The position numbers were made by a program, and so were the translations under genes. Below the pieces are notes generated by a model that had not been told where the DNA came from, searched no databases, and was given only the letters and a program-made list of their open reading frames with translations. From positions 124,001 to 188,000 of the forward strand of contig CAMPDV010000245.1 of assembly GCA_946699065.1 (NCBI GenBank): a stretch of 64,000 bases of DNA, written 5' to 3'. The DNA is from Loxodes magnus. Its lineage: Eukaryota; Ciliophora; Karyorelictea; Loxodida; Loxodidae. Below are positions 24,321-37,380 of the stretch, in pieces. Each line of letters begins with the position of its first letter. The first letter of the stretch is position 1.

Positions 24321-27300
24321 TCCTTTTATGAATTCATCAAATCAATATGTTCTATATTGTTAAATCGATACCATTTATTTCATTCTACATCTTCTTCTAC
24401 CTATATTCTCATGTTTCTTACTAATGCTTTTCTTTAAATAAAGTAAACTTTTAATGTATAAGTTTAAATTAATTTTAAATGAGCAAAGGTAATTAAAGAT
24501 TATATTGATTTAAATATAAAAATAAAATGTATTAAGAAACTAAACTTACTTAATATATTAATATTAGAAATCTATATATTTAAGAATCTAAATTTATCTC
24601 TAAATTAAATAGATTTAAATTGGGTGATGCATTTTAATTGTAATACTTAAAGTTATATTATAAATATCTCAACTAATTCTATAATAATAAATTCAAAAAA
24701 TGTATTAAATAGAATCCTTAATGGAAATCAAAAAAGACAAATAAAGAAAAAGTAATTGATATGGTTTTAAAGTAATTTATGCTATATGAAATAGAAAATT
24801 TATACTTCCTCTTCAAATTGAAATAGATATCATTTAATTTAAATTCTATTTTTACAACTTTTTTATACCGTTTCTTAACAAATTTTCTTAAAGTATAAAA
24901 ATGTAAATTTATTTATTCGTTTTAAACAAAAATCTATTTCTATTTTCCATTTTTATTCTAAACATAAATTTTTTCTTCCTCCAGCCTAAATATTTAGTCT
25001 TTTTAATCTAAATAAATCAAAATCGCGAATCCCATCGAAGCTTATCTTCTTTCATTTCTTCTTAAGGTAAACTTAAGTAAAGCTTTTAGAAAAATTACTT
25101 TTATATGTTGGTCTGAAATTTAAATATTTCAGTTTGAGTTACTCTAAGAAAGGAAATTCGCTTATAATTCTATCGATTAAAAAAAACTAAATGAGATGGC
25201 CACACGATTAACCCGAAACTCGATAAAAACTTTTTATTATTTTGCCGAAAATAAAAACGTAAAGTAATAACTTATCGTCTTTAAAAAATTAAGGTGTAAC
25301 AACTGTAGATTGTATTTTAAATAAAGGAATAAATTTTAATTTATCGAAATGGTTAAAGAGAATAAATTGTATTCCAAAATATTTATTTAATTTTGTTCTT
25401 TAAAATACTATATCCTAATTAGAAACTTATATCTTTAACAGTAAGAAACTATTTTTACTTTATCTAATATTATCAAGTAATCCTGTAAGTTTGTGGTGCT
25501 CAATTAAGTGTCATTTTTATATAATTTTATATTAAAAATCTATTTAAAAATTTAGATAATTAGTATTTAAAAATTAACGCTTAATATTATAATGTAGTAT
25601 ACTTATTTTTATTAGCTATATATTAATTTATCTTTTGGTCTTTTTCTAATTTACATACTTTTGATGCATAATCTCAGTATCATTTTTAGCTTATTTCTTA
25701 TAGGAAAATTTAGGTAGTTAAAAGATTTATTAATATTCTTCTTATATAAGAAAGCAAGAAAATATTTTTTTGTAAAATAGCAAAATTTACATTTTTCAAA
25801 AAGTAAATTAAAGTAAATTTTGCTAAATGAGTGCTAGTAAGCTTAAAGCATGTTTTTTATTAAAAAATGTTACTCTAAAAAGTTAACTAAAAGTGTTAAT
25901 TATTGGCTTGCTAAACTATATAAAATTATCTTTTTTTTTAATTTAAATATATATATTAAAATACATATAATTTAAAATTATCATTTATACTAGTTAATTT
26001 ATGATCACTTCTATTTTATTATACTATGTTATTTTTTTATTTTTTCTATCAATTTTAAGAATTAAAAGTTTAAATTAATGCATTATCAACACTAATAGAA
26101 AATATACAAAAATACATTTCATATTATTAGAATTTAGTTAAATAGCTATTATATAAATATTTCATTTTAATATTAGGCATTTCTTCAAGTTATTATTTTA
26201 ATGCTTTACTTAAAAATGCAAAATAAAATTTTTGTAAACGTTTTGCAAATTTTTAAGGCACGTCGCGAAAGGCAGAAAAAGATAGAACAAAACTAGAAAT
26301 TATAACAAAATTAACGCCTCTTCTGTGAATCTTTTGTGAGAATTAACGAGAAGCGCTTGTACTAGAATAAGAAGATAGAAAATAACTCTTTAGCGCAAGA
26401 AATTGGGTGGATAATATTTCAGGAGGTTAAGTTTCTGTAATGCACATAAATATCTAGAATAATAGGAAATTAGGAGGAAGTGTTGCAAAAAAAGCTGTCT
26501 AACGTGGATATTAACGTATTTAGACTTCCAAAAAACTAAATCACCTAACTTTTTTTAGGGTCTAAATTATATAAAATATTTTTATTATAATTAAAAAAAT
26601 TTTGATTCAAAATGAAGTATAACTTGTATTTATAAAGATAGTAAAAATCATAGTTATTTAAATTGCATTTTACTATTTGCTTGAAGAACTATTAAGATGA
26701 CCCAAAGCGATAGATAATTTATTTTTTACCATACATAAATTTCTTTTTTAGTTTAGAATCAATTTATAAATAAATTTGTCACAACTAGTTTCTTTTTTAT
26801 GCAAAATTTTGTTTTAATAAAAGTGATTTTCAATGGTAACACAAAATGCAATTCCTTAATATTTAAGTCATCTAAAATATTATATAATATATCCTTTAAT
26901 TAAATCAAATATAATGAATTAATCCTTCTTTTTATATTCTGTCTCAAAAATGAAGTGATTTAATACAGTTAAATGTAAAAAATAGATTTTAAGATCCATT
27001 CTTTTACTACTTTCAATGCTTATTTTTTGCTTTATAAATTTAGTACCATACTAATGCAAGCTAAATATGAATATAATATGGATTTCTGGAAAATTATATT
27101 TCTAACCAATTTTTCTATTTAAACCTAGTTATAACAAATGTAAAATCCCCATCTTTGAGATTTATATATAGAAGTGTTTTCAAACTTTTTGGATAATAAA
27201 TTAACTAAAAAAAGTGATTAGGATTGAAAAGGGAAACTACTTTAATAATTTGAAAGAAAATCAGAAGTAAGAAGCTTGACAATATATATATATTCTTTAT

Positions 27301-27539
27301 ATTTCTATTACTAAGCAATAAACCTTATCTTATTTACATAAAAAATTAAGAATTTTGAATTGAAAAATTTGATAAAGAAGAAATTTAAAATTTGATTTGA
27401 TTTTTAATGTTTTATGCCAAGAAATTTTTATTATGTCAGGTAGGGGATTCAAGCTATGGAAGAAGATAAAGAGAGATGCATAAAAAAACTACCTAAATGG
27501 AAGGCAGCATGACAGATAAAATACAGTTAGAATGATAAA

Positions 27540-27965
27540 TGCAGGTGAGGAGAAGCTGATCGAATACAGCGACACTAATATAAAAAATAATTCGATAAAG
27601 ATTTATATAAAAGAAAGTTTTATACGCTTGTATATAAAAAAGGTGGAAAATTTTTGATTTATAGACCAATATCACTATATAATCATATGCTAAAAATGAT
27701 TGTCTTATTGTCATTTGAGCAATTAACCACAAGGTGGAAGACGAACTACAATATGGATTTAAGTGAGGAAAATTTACTTCAATTCATTTATTATATTTCA
27801 CATATCTTCTCTTATTACTGAGTCAAAAGCTTTCTTTATGTCAACGAAACTTACCTTATTGATTTGTATTTATTACATAATAAATGCTTACATTTGGTTC
27901 TCGCTATTTTGTGTTTACCCATTATGGATTAAAATGATAGTTTTATTTGTATATTCTTTTTGAAA
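27540..27965 (+). pseudogene. decayed LINE reverse transcriptase
   Basis: Three consecutive reverse transcriptase landmarks occur in order but in different frames. First is TLVYKKGGKFLIYRPISLYN (27620-27680), matching the KKGD...NYRPISL start of non-LTR polymerases. Then comes LQYGFKWGKFTSIHLL (27743-27790), matching QxGFRxGxxTxxA. Then comes ITESKAFFMSTK (about 27817-27852), matching the xKAFDxV motif A. The YADD catalytic motif is not found downstream; repeat F begins near 28000, so the domain is truncated as well as frameshifted. It lies in the spacer of the giant inverted repeat. This is the only reverse transcriptase core I can identify in the window. Confidence 0.7.
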
Positions 27966-27999
27966 AATAATTTACTTATAAAAAATTCAAACTTAATAG

Positions 28000-28460
28000 A
28001 TTGTTACACTCATAAATAAGATGGAGAAAAAATATCATTTTTATATTCTAAAATTCATCATTTATATTCATCCAATCGGCAATTTCTTGACTCTTAACAG
28101 ATAACTAATTTTCTAAAGTCTAAATAACATCACGTCAATATTACACTTTATCTACCCATACCTATTGATAAATGTAAATTTAGTTGCTTATTAACATAAA
28201 AATTTATATTTACAATTCTAATTATGTTAAACTTTAGTATATGAAATTTGAAAGCTTTTTTGTTTCCGATTGATATTTATTTTTTTAAGATAATTATTTT
28301 TAGTTTTTTATCTCTCTTAAAACATTAAATAACCAAAAATTTATAATTGCAAATTTTTTCCTTTCTTGCATATTGATATTCTGATTAGGTATTGGAAAAA
28401 TTGGTTATTATGGTAAATTACGTAAAACTTTCAATTGTGTAAACTGTTTTTTACTGTGAA
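28000..28460 (+). repeat. interspersed repeat F, copy 2
   Basis: Shares long blocks with 37380-37930, including TTTATATTTACA, CATCTCTCTTA-like, and CTGATTAGGTATTGGAAAAATTG followed by TTATTATGGTAAA. It lies about 110 bases upstream of ORF1 copy 4. Confidence 0.55.
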
Positions 28461-28568
28461 ATATAAATATTTTCAAAACTATAATTTTTCTACATTTTAC
28501 CCTTTTTACTTCAATTTTATTTATGATATAAGATAGTAAGATGCTGTCAATTTTCTTTCCTTCTTTAG

Positions 28569-29000
28569 ATGGAAAAACTAAGAGTTAACAAAATCATTAG
28601 TAATCTTTATTAACGAGCTTAAGATTTAATAAGACTATGAAAATTTTAAACTTGCAAACTCAATTTTAAGATCGGAATAAGTTCTAATTTTGTCCTTCTA
28701 GCAAATTAAGAGAGAATTTTTAAAAAAGAATTTATCGTAAAGAAATCTAAAATACTTTAAGTTGTAAACTAGAAGAGCCCTAAATACTCAGCAACTCTAT
28801 GGAAATAGAAACCAACCTATAATATAAAAAATTCCCTTCCGAAGAGTAACATTAACCTGATAATACAAACAGGCCAAATATAAAGTAAGAAATTGCCACC
28901 AATTTAATAAAAAGAACAGAGAATAATAGAAATTAATGGGAAACTATAGTTAAAGTATATTGAACTTAAGAAAATTTACTTTATATATATTATTGGAATG
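28569..29000 (+). mobile_element. ORF1 copy 4 (decayed)
   Basis: Begins MEKLRVNKII at ATG 28569, like copy 3. Downstream, IPFRRVTLTWQYKQAKYKVRNC (shown in part; about 28830-28890) aligns with the knuckle region of copy 3 (IPQRKIMTFRYCKRPGYKVRNC): KYKVRNC is kept but the first Cys residues are lost. The C-terminal motif is not clear. It sits inside the spacer of the giant inverted repeat. Confidence 0.5.
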
Positions 29001-29379
29001 TTAGATAGGTTTTAGGATTTAATTCCATCTACCAATTTATTACTTCTTTCTTACTTATAGATAGGTTTTTCAATTGTTTTCTTTCCAATCCCTGTCATCT
29101 GGATACAATTATTTATGTAAGCATTAACGAATGTAAATACTTTTAATCATTATCATGACTTATTGCTAATATCTTGAGATGTTAAGTGATTTTCCTATAA
29201 CTATCTCGAAACAAACCATAAGCCATTTACAGGTCTCCAATAAATCCTTTCCGGTTCCTTTTTTGTGCAAAATTCAAATTAAGAATTTTATAGAATAGAT
29301 GTATCGGACTACAATAAATTGGGCAAAGAAAGAATCTACTTTAACTACATAAAGCTGCCAATTTTCTATAAAATGATTA

Positions 29380-29810
29380 CTGAGATTCAAATGATCATGA
29401 GCAGGAGTAGATTTCATCGATGTTCTTGAGTTTGATGGATTGGTTCGCCTAGAGAAGCAGAATCCATAAAGGATGACAATCGTAAAGTTTCTGGTATTTC
29501 ATTCTTTCCTGAAACATGATATACATTGTTCTAAGCCCTAATCAAAAGTTCTCATTTACAAAAATAAATTCTAGTGAAAAAAAGTCTTACGCGGGTGAAT
29601 TTTAGACCCCTTCTGAAAATACGCCAGAATTTGAATATCCTTTATTTTAGAATGCTTTCTTTATTTTAAAAAGAAATCCCAATACATTAAAAGATCTTCA
29701 TATTTAAAAACCAATCAATGAATTCAATAAAAATGATTGGACTGCGATTTATAGTACAAATTCACGAAAAATAATAAAAAAAAGCAAGTTTCATGAAATT
29801 GAAGAATCAA
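29380..29810 (+). CDS. unrecognised plus-strand coding region
   Basis: One frame gives a protein-like run containing SPREAESIKDDNRKVSGISF, then FPETWYTLFQALIKSSHLQK, then VNFRPLLKIRQNLNILYF. TGA codons cluster at the beginning (SWVWWIG) and are rare afterwards. It follows ORF1 copy 4 within the spacer of the inverted repeat, so it is probably part of a retroelement. I cannot name the domain. Confidence 0.4.
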
Positions 29811-32800
29811 AAATTTAGAAGTGAATATCTTTTATAAAGACTAAACTATTTAATTGTGGTGATTTCCTTAATGGTGGTACAAGTTAATTATTTATTATTA
29901 TGTAAGCTAAACTGATAGTTAATATATATTTATTATAAAAGAATCATGAAATATTAGATTATTATCTAATTTAGTCGATTTATTCAAACTTTAAAATTTA
30001 TTTTAAGCGGCAACCTTGATTGTCACTGCTTAACAATTAAAATTTAGAAAATGGATGAATATATCAACATGTAAGTAAACAATATTATTTTTGAGACATA
30101 TTAATAAAGAGTTATGAGTAAGCTGCAGATTAATTACTAAATATTCGAACAGAAAAATAAAGAGAAAGGAGAATAAAAATAATAATATACTATTTAAGTT
30201 TGATTTAATATATTATCAAATATTAGCTAATTTCAAATAATTTGTAACATAAATTATGACTCATTAAATCAGTCATTATATCCCTTCTGGAAAAGTAATT
30301 TTGTTTATATAGAGCAAAGGCACATTTAAATATATTTTCGAATGCACTTACGATTTGGATCTACTTAGAATCTTTTTATTTCTATCTATTTTATTATTAA
30401 TATAAGCAATAAAATCAATTTGATTATCTATTTTCACTTATAATATTTTTCTGCTACACAATCATTAAAAATTATATTAGCATCTTTTTAATTTAATCTT
30501 CTGTACTTTATTTTCTTTTTAATTTCAACAAACTAGTTTATTAAAAAATAGCAATTTTTTTTAATTTATATAGTTAAGTTAAGGTTGCTTAAAATCTTTT
30601 GTACAAAAATTTTATATTTTCAAAAAATTAAAAATTTCCTATAGTAAATAAGCTAAATCAATCAGAAAATATAATAGAGTTTAATTCTTTTATCATTGTT
30701 TAATTTTAAGCTTTACATACTTTTTTATTAGAATTTGAGAAATCATATCTAAGTAAAAAATTTTAATATCAAACTTATTTAAAAAATGTTAAGAAGCTAT
30801 ATAAATGGAAACAATAAGAAGAACATTAAAAAAATTAGTTATAGTAAAAATAATAATCTACTTAAGATGTAGCACTTATATATATTATATTCTTTTTATG
30901 CATGCTAGTATATATTTTTTAATATAAAATAAAATAGAATATTTTCTAAAAAAGCACCAAAAGACTTAATTATTTACATTTTATAGAGCTTTAAATAGCA
31001 TTTATAAAAAATTATTTTCTATTATAAATTTTTATTTTGTAATTTAAGTAAAGCATTAAAATAATAACTTGAAGAAATGCCTAATATTAAAATGAAATAT
31101 TTATATAATAGCTATTTAACTAAATTCTAATAATATGAAATTTATTTTTGTATATTTTCTATTAGTGTTGATAATCTATTAATTTAAACTTTTAATTTTT
31201 AAAATTGATAGAAAAAATAAAAAAATAACATAGTATAATAAATCAGAATTGGAGAAATGTGATCATAAATTAACTAGTATAAATGATAATTTTAAATTAT
31301 ATGTATTTTAATATATTTATTTAAATTTAAAAAAAAAGATAATTTTATATAGTTTAGCAAGCCAATAATTAACACTTTTAGTTAACTTTTTAGAGTAACA
31401 TTTTTTAATAAAAAACATGCTTTAAGCTTACTAGCACTCATTTAGCAAAATTTACTTTAATTTACTTTTTGAAAAATGTAAATTTTGCTATTTTACAAAA
31501 AAATATTTTCTTGCTTTCTTATATAAGAAGAATATTGATAAATCTTTTAACTACCTAAATTTTCCTATAAGAAATAAGCTAAAAATGATACTGAGATTAT
31601 ATATTAAAAGTATGTAAATTAGAAAAAGACCAAAAGATAAATTAATATATAGTTAATAAAAATAAGTATACTATATTATAATATTAAGCGTTAATTTTTA
31701 AATACTAATTATCTACATTTTTAATTAGATTTTTAATATAAAATTATATAAAAAGGACACTTAATTGAACATCAAAAACTTACAGGATTACTTGATAATA
31801 TTAGATAAAGTAAAAATAGTTTCTTACTGTTAAAGATATAAGTTTCTAATTAGGATATAGTATTTTAAAGAACAAAATTAAATAAATATTTTGGTATACA
31901 ATTTATTCTCTTTAGCCATTTCGATAAATTAAAATTTATTCCTTTATTTAAAATACAATTTCCAGTTGTTACACCTTAATTTTTTAAAGACGATAAGTTA
32001 TTACTTTACGTTTTTATTTTCGGCAAAATAATAAAAAGTCTTTATCGAGTTTCGGGTTAATCGTGTGGCCATCTCATTTAGTTTTTTTTAATCGATAGAA
32101 TTATTAGCGAATTTCTTTTCTTAGAGTAACTCAAATTGAAATATTTAAATTTCAGACCAACATATAAAAGTAATTTTTCTAAAAGCTTTACTTAAGTTTA
32201 CCTTAAGAAGAAATGAAAGAAAATAAGCTTCGATGGGTATCGCGATTTTTTTATTCATTTAGATAAAAAGACTAAATATTTAGGCTGGAGGAAGAAATAA
32301 TTTATGTTTAGAATAAAAATGGAAAATAGAAATAGATTTTTGTAATTAAAACGAATAAATAAATTAACATTTTTATACTTTAAGAAAATTTGTTAAGAAA
32401 CGGTATAAAAAAGTTGTAAAAATAGAATTTAAATTAAATGATATCTATTTAAATTTGAAGAGGAAGTATAAATTTTCTATTTCATATAGCATAAATTACT
32501 TTAAAATAATATCAGTTACTTTTTCTTTATTTGTCTTTTTTGATTTCCATTAAGGATTCTATTTAATACATTTTTTGAATTTATTATTGTAGAATTAGTT
32601 GGGATATTTATAGATTAACTTTAAGTATTACAATTAAAATGCATCACCCAATTTAAATCTATTTAATTTAGAGATAAATTTAGATTCTTAAATATATAGA
32701 TTTCTAATATTAATATATTAAGTAAGTTTAGTTTCTTAATACATTTTATTTTTATATTTAAATCAATATAATCTTTAATTACCTTTGCTCATTTAAAATT

Positions 32801-32879
32801 AATTTAAACTTATACATTAAAAGTTTACTTTATTTAAAGAAAAGCATTAGTAAGAAGCATGAGAATATAGGTAGAAGAA

Positions 32880-33360
32880 GATGTAGAATGAAATAAATGG
32901 TATTGATTTAACAATATAGAACATATTGATTTGATGAATTCATGAAAGGATATCAAACTATTAAGATTTAAAAATAGAAAAGATGAAATATGATATATCT
33001 TCAGATTAAGAACAAGATGACATGGAAACTAAGAATGCTTAAAAGAAAAAAAATTATTGGAAAGGAGCGAATTCCCTTTTTGTAATAATTCAAAAGAAGA
33101 TGAAAATAATTTAGAAATGTGTCCGATGCGGCAATTTCTAACATTTATTTCGCTATAAAAAAATTTCAGGAAGATTCGACAACAGTATTTGATAAATAAT
33201 ACCGATAATAATAGCACAAAGGGTTATAACAAGACTTTAATAAGAAAAGTCAAAATATATTGCAGCGAGCGAATATGTTTATTAAATAAAAAATTAGAAT
33301 ACTCAAACTACTCTTAAGGCAACTGAAGAACTCTTTTACAAAGCTGGAATGAAAGCTAGT
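32880..33360 (+). pseudogene. LINE-like C-terminal zinc-motif fragment (right arm)
   Basis: Plus-strand counterpart of 23900-24320. The frame gives DIKLLRFKNRKDEIWYIFRL, then TRWHGNQECLKEKKLLERSE, then FPFCNNSKEDENNLEMCP (first Cys of the left-arm CPFC changed to Phe), then FISLQKNFRKIRQQYL and further charged sequence to about 33350. TAA falls at NQEC and TGA at two Trp positions. It is read as the extreme C-terminus of a non-LTR retrotransposon polymerase. The substitution in one arm indicates decay. Confidence 0.5.
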
Positions 33361-34065
33361 TTAATAAACCCATATAAAAGTATATAATATGTAAAAAATC
33401 AGTTCATGATAGATTTGAGAAATTTTCTAGCATTTACTTATATTATATTATCAAATATATCTTTATTTAGCTCAAGCTTTATATCTTAATCAATTAAATA
33501 GAAATGCTTTAAGTAAATGTATTATGTTTTTATATCTCTTTAATTTTAAAGCAATAATTTAAATTTTCCTTTCTGAATATAAGTACTATATACATTTATT
33601 TAATTCAATCATAAAACTATTCTTTTAACTTAATTTTGTAATTAAAGTAATTTAATATATATACCTAGTTATTAATAGTTAAACTGATTGTATACTATTT
33701 ACTTAATAAACTTATTTCTTAAGTTTCTTGCCTATTTTATTACATTAATTAAATTAATTTTTTTAACTTTTTTATTAAGATATAGTAGCTGAATAGTGAT
33801 AGAAAAGTATTTACTGTTAATAAAATAGATAGAGCATAATTATATAACTATTAGTATAGTAAAGATATTTATATAAGTAAAAGTAGTTTTTTTTATTTTA
33901 TTATCTTCTGAATGGGTTAATTAAGTCTTAAAAAATGTGGTAAAGTAAATATCGATTTTTGAATAATCGAAGATTATTCAAAATTTAAAAATTATAAAAT
34001 AAAAGTAAAAATATAATGGATTTTGTATGTTCATTCTAATATAGATTAAAATAAATAAATAAATT

Positions 34066-34397
34066 TGATTATAGAACGCGTAGCACTCTCGTTGGTGCGC
34101 ATCTCTTTAAAAAAAATGTTTCATACTGACAAGAATGTTTCTTACTGATAAAATTATCAGATACTGATAAAACTTGTTCAATACTGGTATAATTATTCAG
34201 TACTGATAAAAATGTTCAATACTGATATAATTTTAGAATACTCGTAATCTTTAATACTTGCTGGAGGTCCAAGGACATGGCAGGATTGTATCTCATTGCA
34301 TCACCAAAGCAGAGGAAGACATAAAGTCGATTATGGGTACTTAGCTTCCCCAACCTCTGATGAAGATGTCCCTTGTTGTTCACCTTCGAACAACTAT
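34066..34397 (-). repeat. SINE-like element, family A, copy 2 (short form)
   Basis: Matches copies 1 and 3 but has only one copy of the CAAAGCAGAGGA...CCTCTGATGAAG block, so it is about 150 bases shorter. The common stem-loop is at 34074-34104 (one stem base changed, GAACGCG). It is inserted in the right arm of the giant inverted repeat, with (AAAT)n-rich sequence on the tail side. Confidence 0.85.
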
Positions 34398-36724
34398 ATT
34401 AAATATAATATATAAAATAAAATATTTTAATTTATTAAATTATTTTGCCATTAGCGGTACAAAAAGAAATAATTGGGTTTAATTTTACTATCATTAAATA
34501 CCTTATTATTAGATTATTTTTAAAATTTCATTTAAATATCCAAATTACTTTAATAAGCATAAATCAAAAAATAAGAGATCGAATTTAAAAAACTAATAAT
34601 TATCCTTATTTTATTATTAGTTTCTTATTGTAATTTTTTATATATTAATATAAAGTTTATAATTAAAAAAGTTTAGCTCTAATCCTGTTCTTTGTTCTTT
34701 TTAAATAAAATTTCTAAGTAGTAATTATAAGTCTCAGAGAATATAAATGTAGATAAATAGGTAATAATTATTATACATAGTATTAATTATTATTATTTTT
34801 ATCTATTTACTAGTTTAGTTTTTTCAATATCATTCCCCTATTTTATACTTTTTAGTATTTTACTGAAAGAAATATTTCTGTGAGAGTATATTTTACAGTG
34901 TCTAGATTATTATTCTTTACCTAATTCAAATTTGTAACTAATTAGTATTTAATCTCAGACATAAAATAAAGCTATAAATTTAAAGTTCAATCTGCTATCT
35001 ATATCTAAATGTATTATCGATATGCTTATTAGTCAAAAATGAAAAGACTAATAAATATAGAACTTATATATGAAAGGGGATAAACTCATAAGGTTATACT
35101 ATAAACTTACTCTTTAGTATAAAATATAAATAATAAAATTGCTATATTTTATAACTATATTTAAATAATCTGCTATTTAATCATTCGTATGTAGTTTAAA
35201 TACAGAGTGATAATACTAGACAGAAGATATAGATTAAGCTAAAAGGAAATTAGGATATTCATCATTAGTTATAATATTTAGGCTATTTTAAATAATTTAA
35301 ATATACTAGCTAATAAAGTCTAAGATTAAAGAATAATAATTAACAGTAATTTTTAACTTTTTGATGTTAATCCTAGAAAGAAAATAAAATTTTTCTTTCA
35401 AACAATTAAAAAGTAAAGAGACTATGCCTTTTAGATAGAATGCCTAGCAGAAAATATTTAATTATGCTATAAAATATTTTTTAAGCTATTAATTATAATT
35501 AAAAATGGATGTAAAGTAAATAAAGCTTTATATTTAATATTCTAAGCGTAAGTTTAAGAAAATAATTAACTAATAATTATGAGATGCTTGTAAAATAAGC
35601 AGAGCCAAGGATAGTTAAAAATAGTTAGACTGAAATTTAGAGAACTGATTTGTAACTTGTAGTTTGCATTTAATGAGGTGGTTCTAATAATAAATACGAA
35701 GGAATTGTTGAATATATAAAACATGCAATGATTAAGGTTTATAAATGGTTAAGTTCAAAGACGGAGATATGATAATGTTAGTACTTTATTAATTATGAAA
35801 GTTCTTACTAAAGAGAAAGTTAATTGAATACACAATGACTAACTAGAATTGATATGATAAAAGCTTAATAGAAATACAAACTAAAGAGTAGAAATCCTTA
35901 ATAAAAAATTATTAACTTCTAGTTAGAATCTTGAACCAACTCACATATCAGCTTCTAAATAAATTAAACACTCTCTTAAATCTATTAACTTCGATAAAGC
36001 TATATAAATAAACTTAGCTTAGTAAAATTTAGCCTAAATTAATTCTTGATTTTCAAATTATATTATTAAAAAGCCTAAATTTCTTTAACTATCTTAACAT
36101 CCTTTTTACAACAACTTTAGAACTGAAGTAGTCAATTTTCTGATTTTTTTAAGATATTTAATAATTATTTTCTTTGTAAAGGCAAACTTATCAAAAACAT
36201 CATGGAGCAAATCATTCAAGATTATATAGTTAGAGCAATAAGCAGCATCATTATTGATAGAAGCATAATGCTGCTCAGATTAAAAGGTTTCTTTCAGTAG
36301 CATATAACTAAAATTTTAATATTATTGATTTAATTTATAAGTTCCTTAGTTCATCAATTAGAACTAAGTATATAGATACTCTTCATTTTACAATCGTAAT
36401 TAAAACAACTAAAATTATTATTAGTAATAGATTTGCTTGATATAATTTTAATACTGCTATTAATATATCTATAATTAAAGCTAAATTATTTAAATTCTAT
36501 ACTTTATGAAGTACTTTTTATTTTAATAGCTAAGATAGATTATATAGAGCTTTTTAAAATACTTTATAAAAGCATAAAAACTTAAATATCAAAATTTAAA
36601 GTATAAAAATGAATCATTTTAGAATCTAGATCTATCAAAGTTTAAGTTTATTTAACTGATATTTTTAATAATTAACTACATAAATAAGAACTGTCTATTT
36701 AGAGTTTCTTGAATGAAATTAATA

Positions 36725-37380
36725 CTAATATTTAAAATGTGAAAGCTTATAAGAATAAAGTAAAATATTCAATGAAGACTAAAGAAGCAATTTTATGCTT
36801 TATCAATATCTTGCATTTGGCCTATATTTTTCCTGATATTTATAATGTAAAATTCCCAATCTTATTCTAATTTTCTTAAGTTAATTTATAATATATATAG
36901 TTCATATAGTTTTACATAAATTTTGAAGTATCTTAAAGCTTTCATTTATTCAAATTACAATTAATTAAAGTCTTTATGTTATAATTCATTTTATGAACCT
37001 TTGGCAGGTTTTCATCACAAAGTAGCATGAATTCTAATTTTAAGTTATTTAATTTTTGGTAAAACATTGTAAGATATTATTTCGAAGCAATTCGGAAATT
37101 TCTTTAAAGAGTAAATGTAAATTTTTAAAACTCTTTATTATGCTTTATAAATTTTTTGTTTAACTTAAAATGTAAGAATCAAAGAATAAATATTTTGGAT
37201 TTTTGCTCCTTATCAATAATAATTTTTGAGTTAATACTTTTGATTTATTCTAAATCTTAAAAGGTTATAATCTTCTTCTTTATAACTCTAAAAAGCTTAT
37301 ATTTATAATTATTATTGATTCATTAATTCCTTTTATAATTTAAAGAATACACCGTTTTTATAATTTATTTATATTTTATT
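36725..37380. other. A+T-rich spacer
   Basis: No defended frame. Short similarity to the 27100 region (GTAAAATTCCCAATCTT-like) suggests scattered old repeat sequence. Confidence 0.4.

Larger units (their letters stand above)
19570..26240 (+). repeat. giant inverted repeat, left arm
   Basis: Blocks of this arm recur as reverse complement in 31020-36725: 19570-19990 with 36330-36725, 21540-22080 with 34750-35280, and 23340-26240 with 31020-34480. The innermost block is best preserved; bases 25860-25940, for example, match 31345-31425 almost exactly. Intervening pieces (20000-21540 and 22080-23340) differ from the other arm because mobile elements (ORF1 copy 3, SINE-like A copy 1, repeat G) inserted on one side or because of decay. 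Confidence 0.85.
31020..36725 (-). repeat. giant inverted repeat, right arm
   Basis: Reverse complement of the left arm (19570-26240) in the blocks listed there. The arm is interrupted by SINE-like A copy 2 at 34066-34397; the flanking sequence on both sides of that insertion matches a continuous stretch of the left arm (about 23380-23450). The stretch 33730-33960 has no left counterpart. The outer end fades near 36725. Confidence 0.85.
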
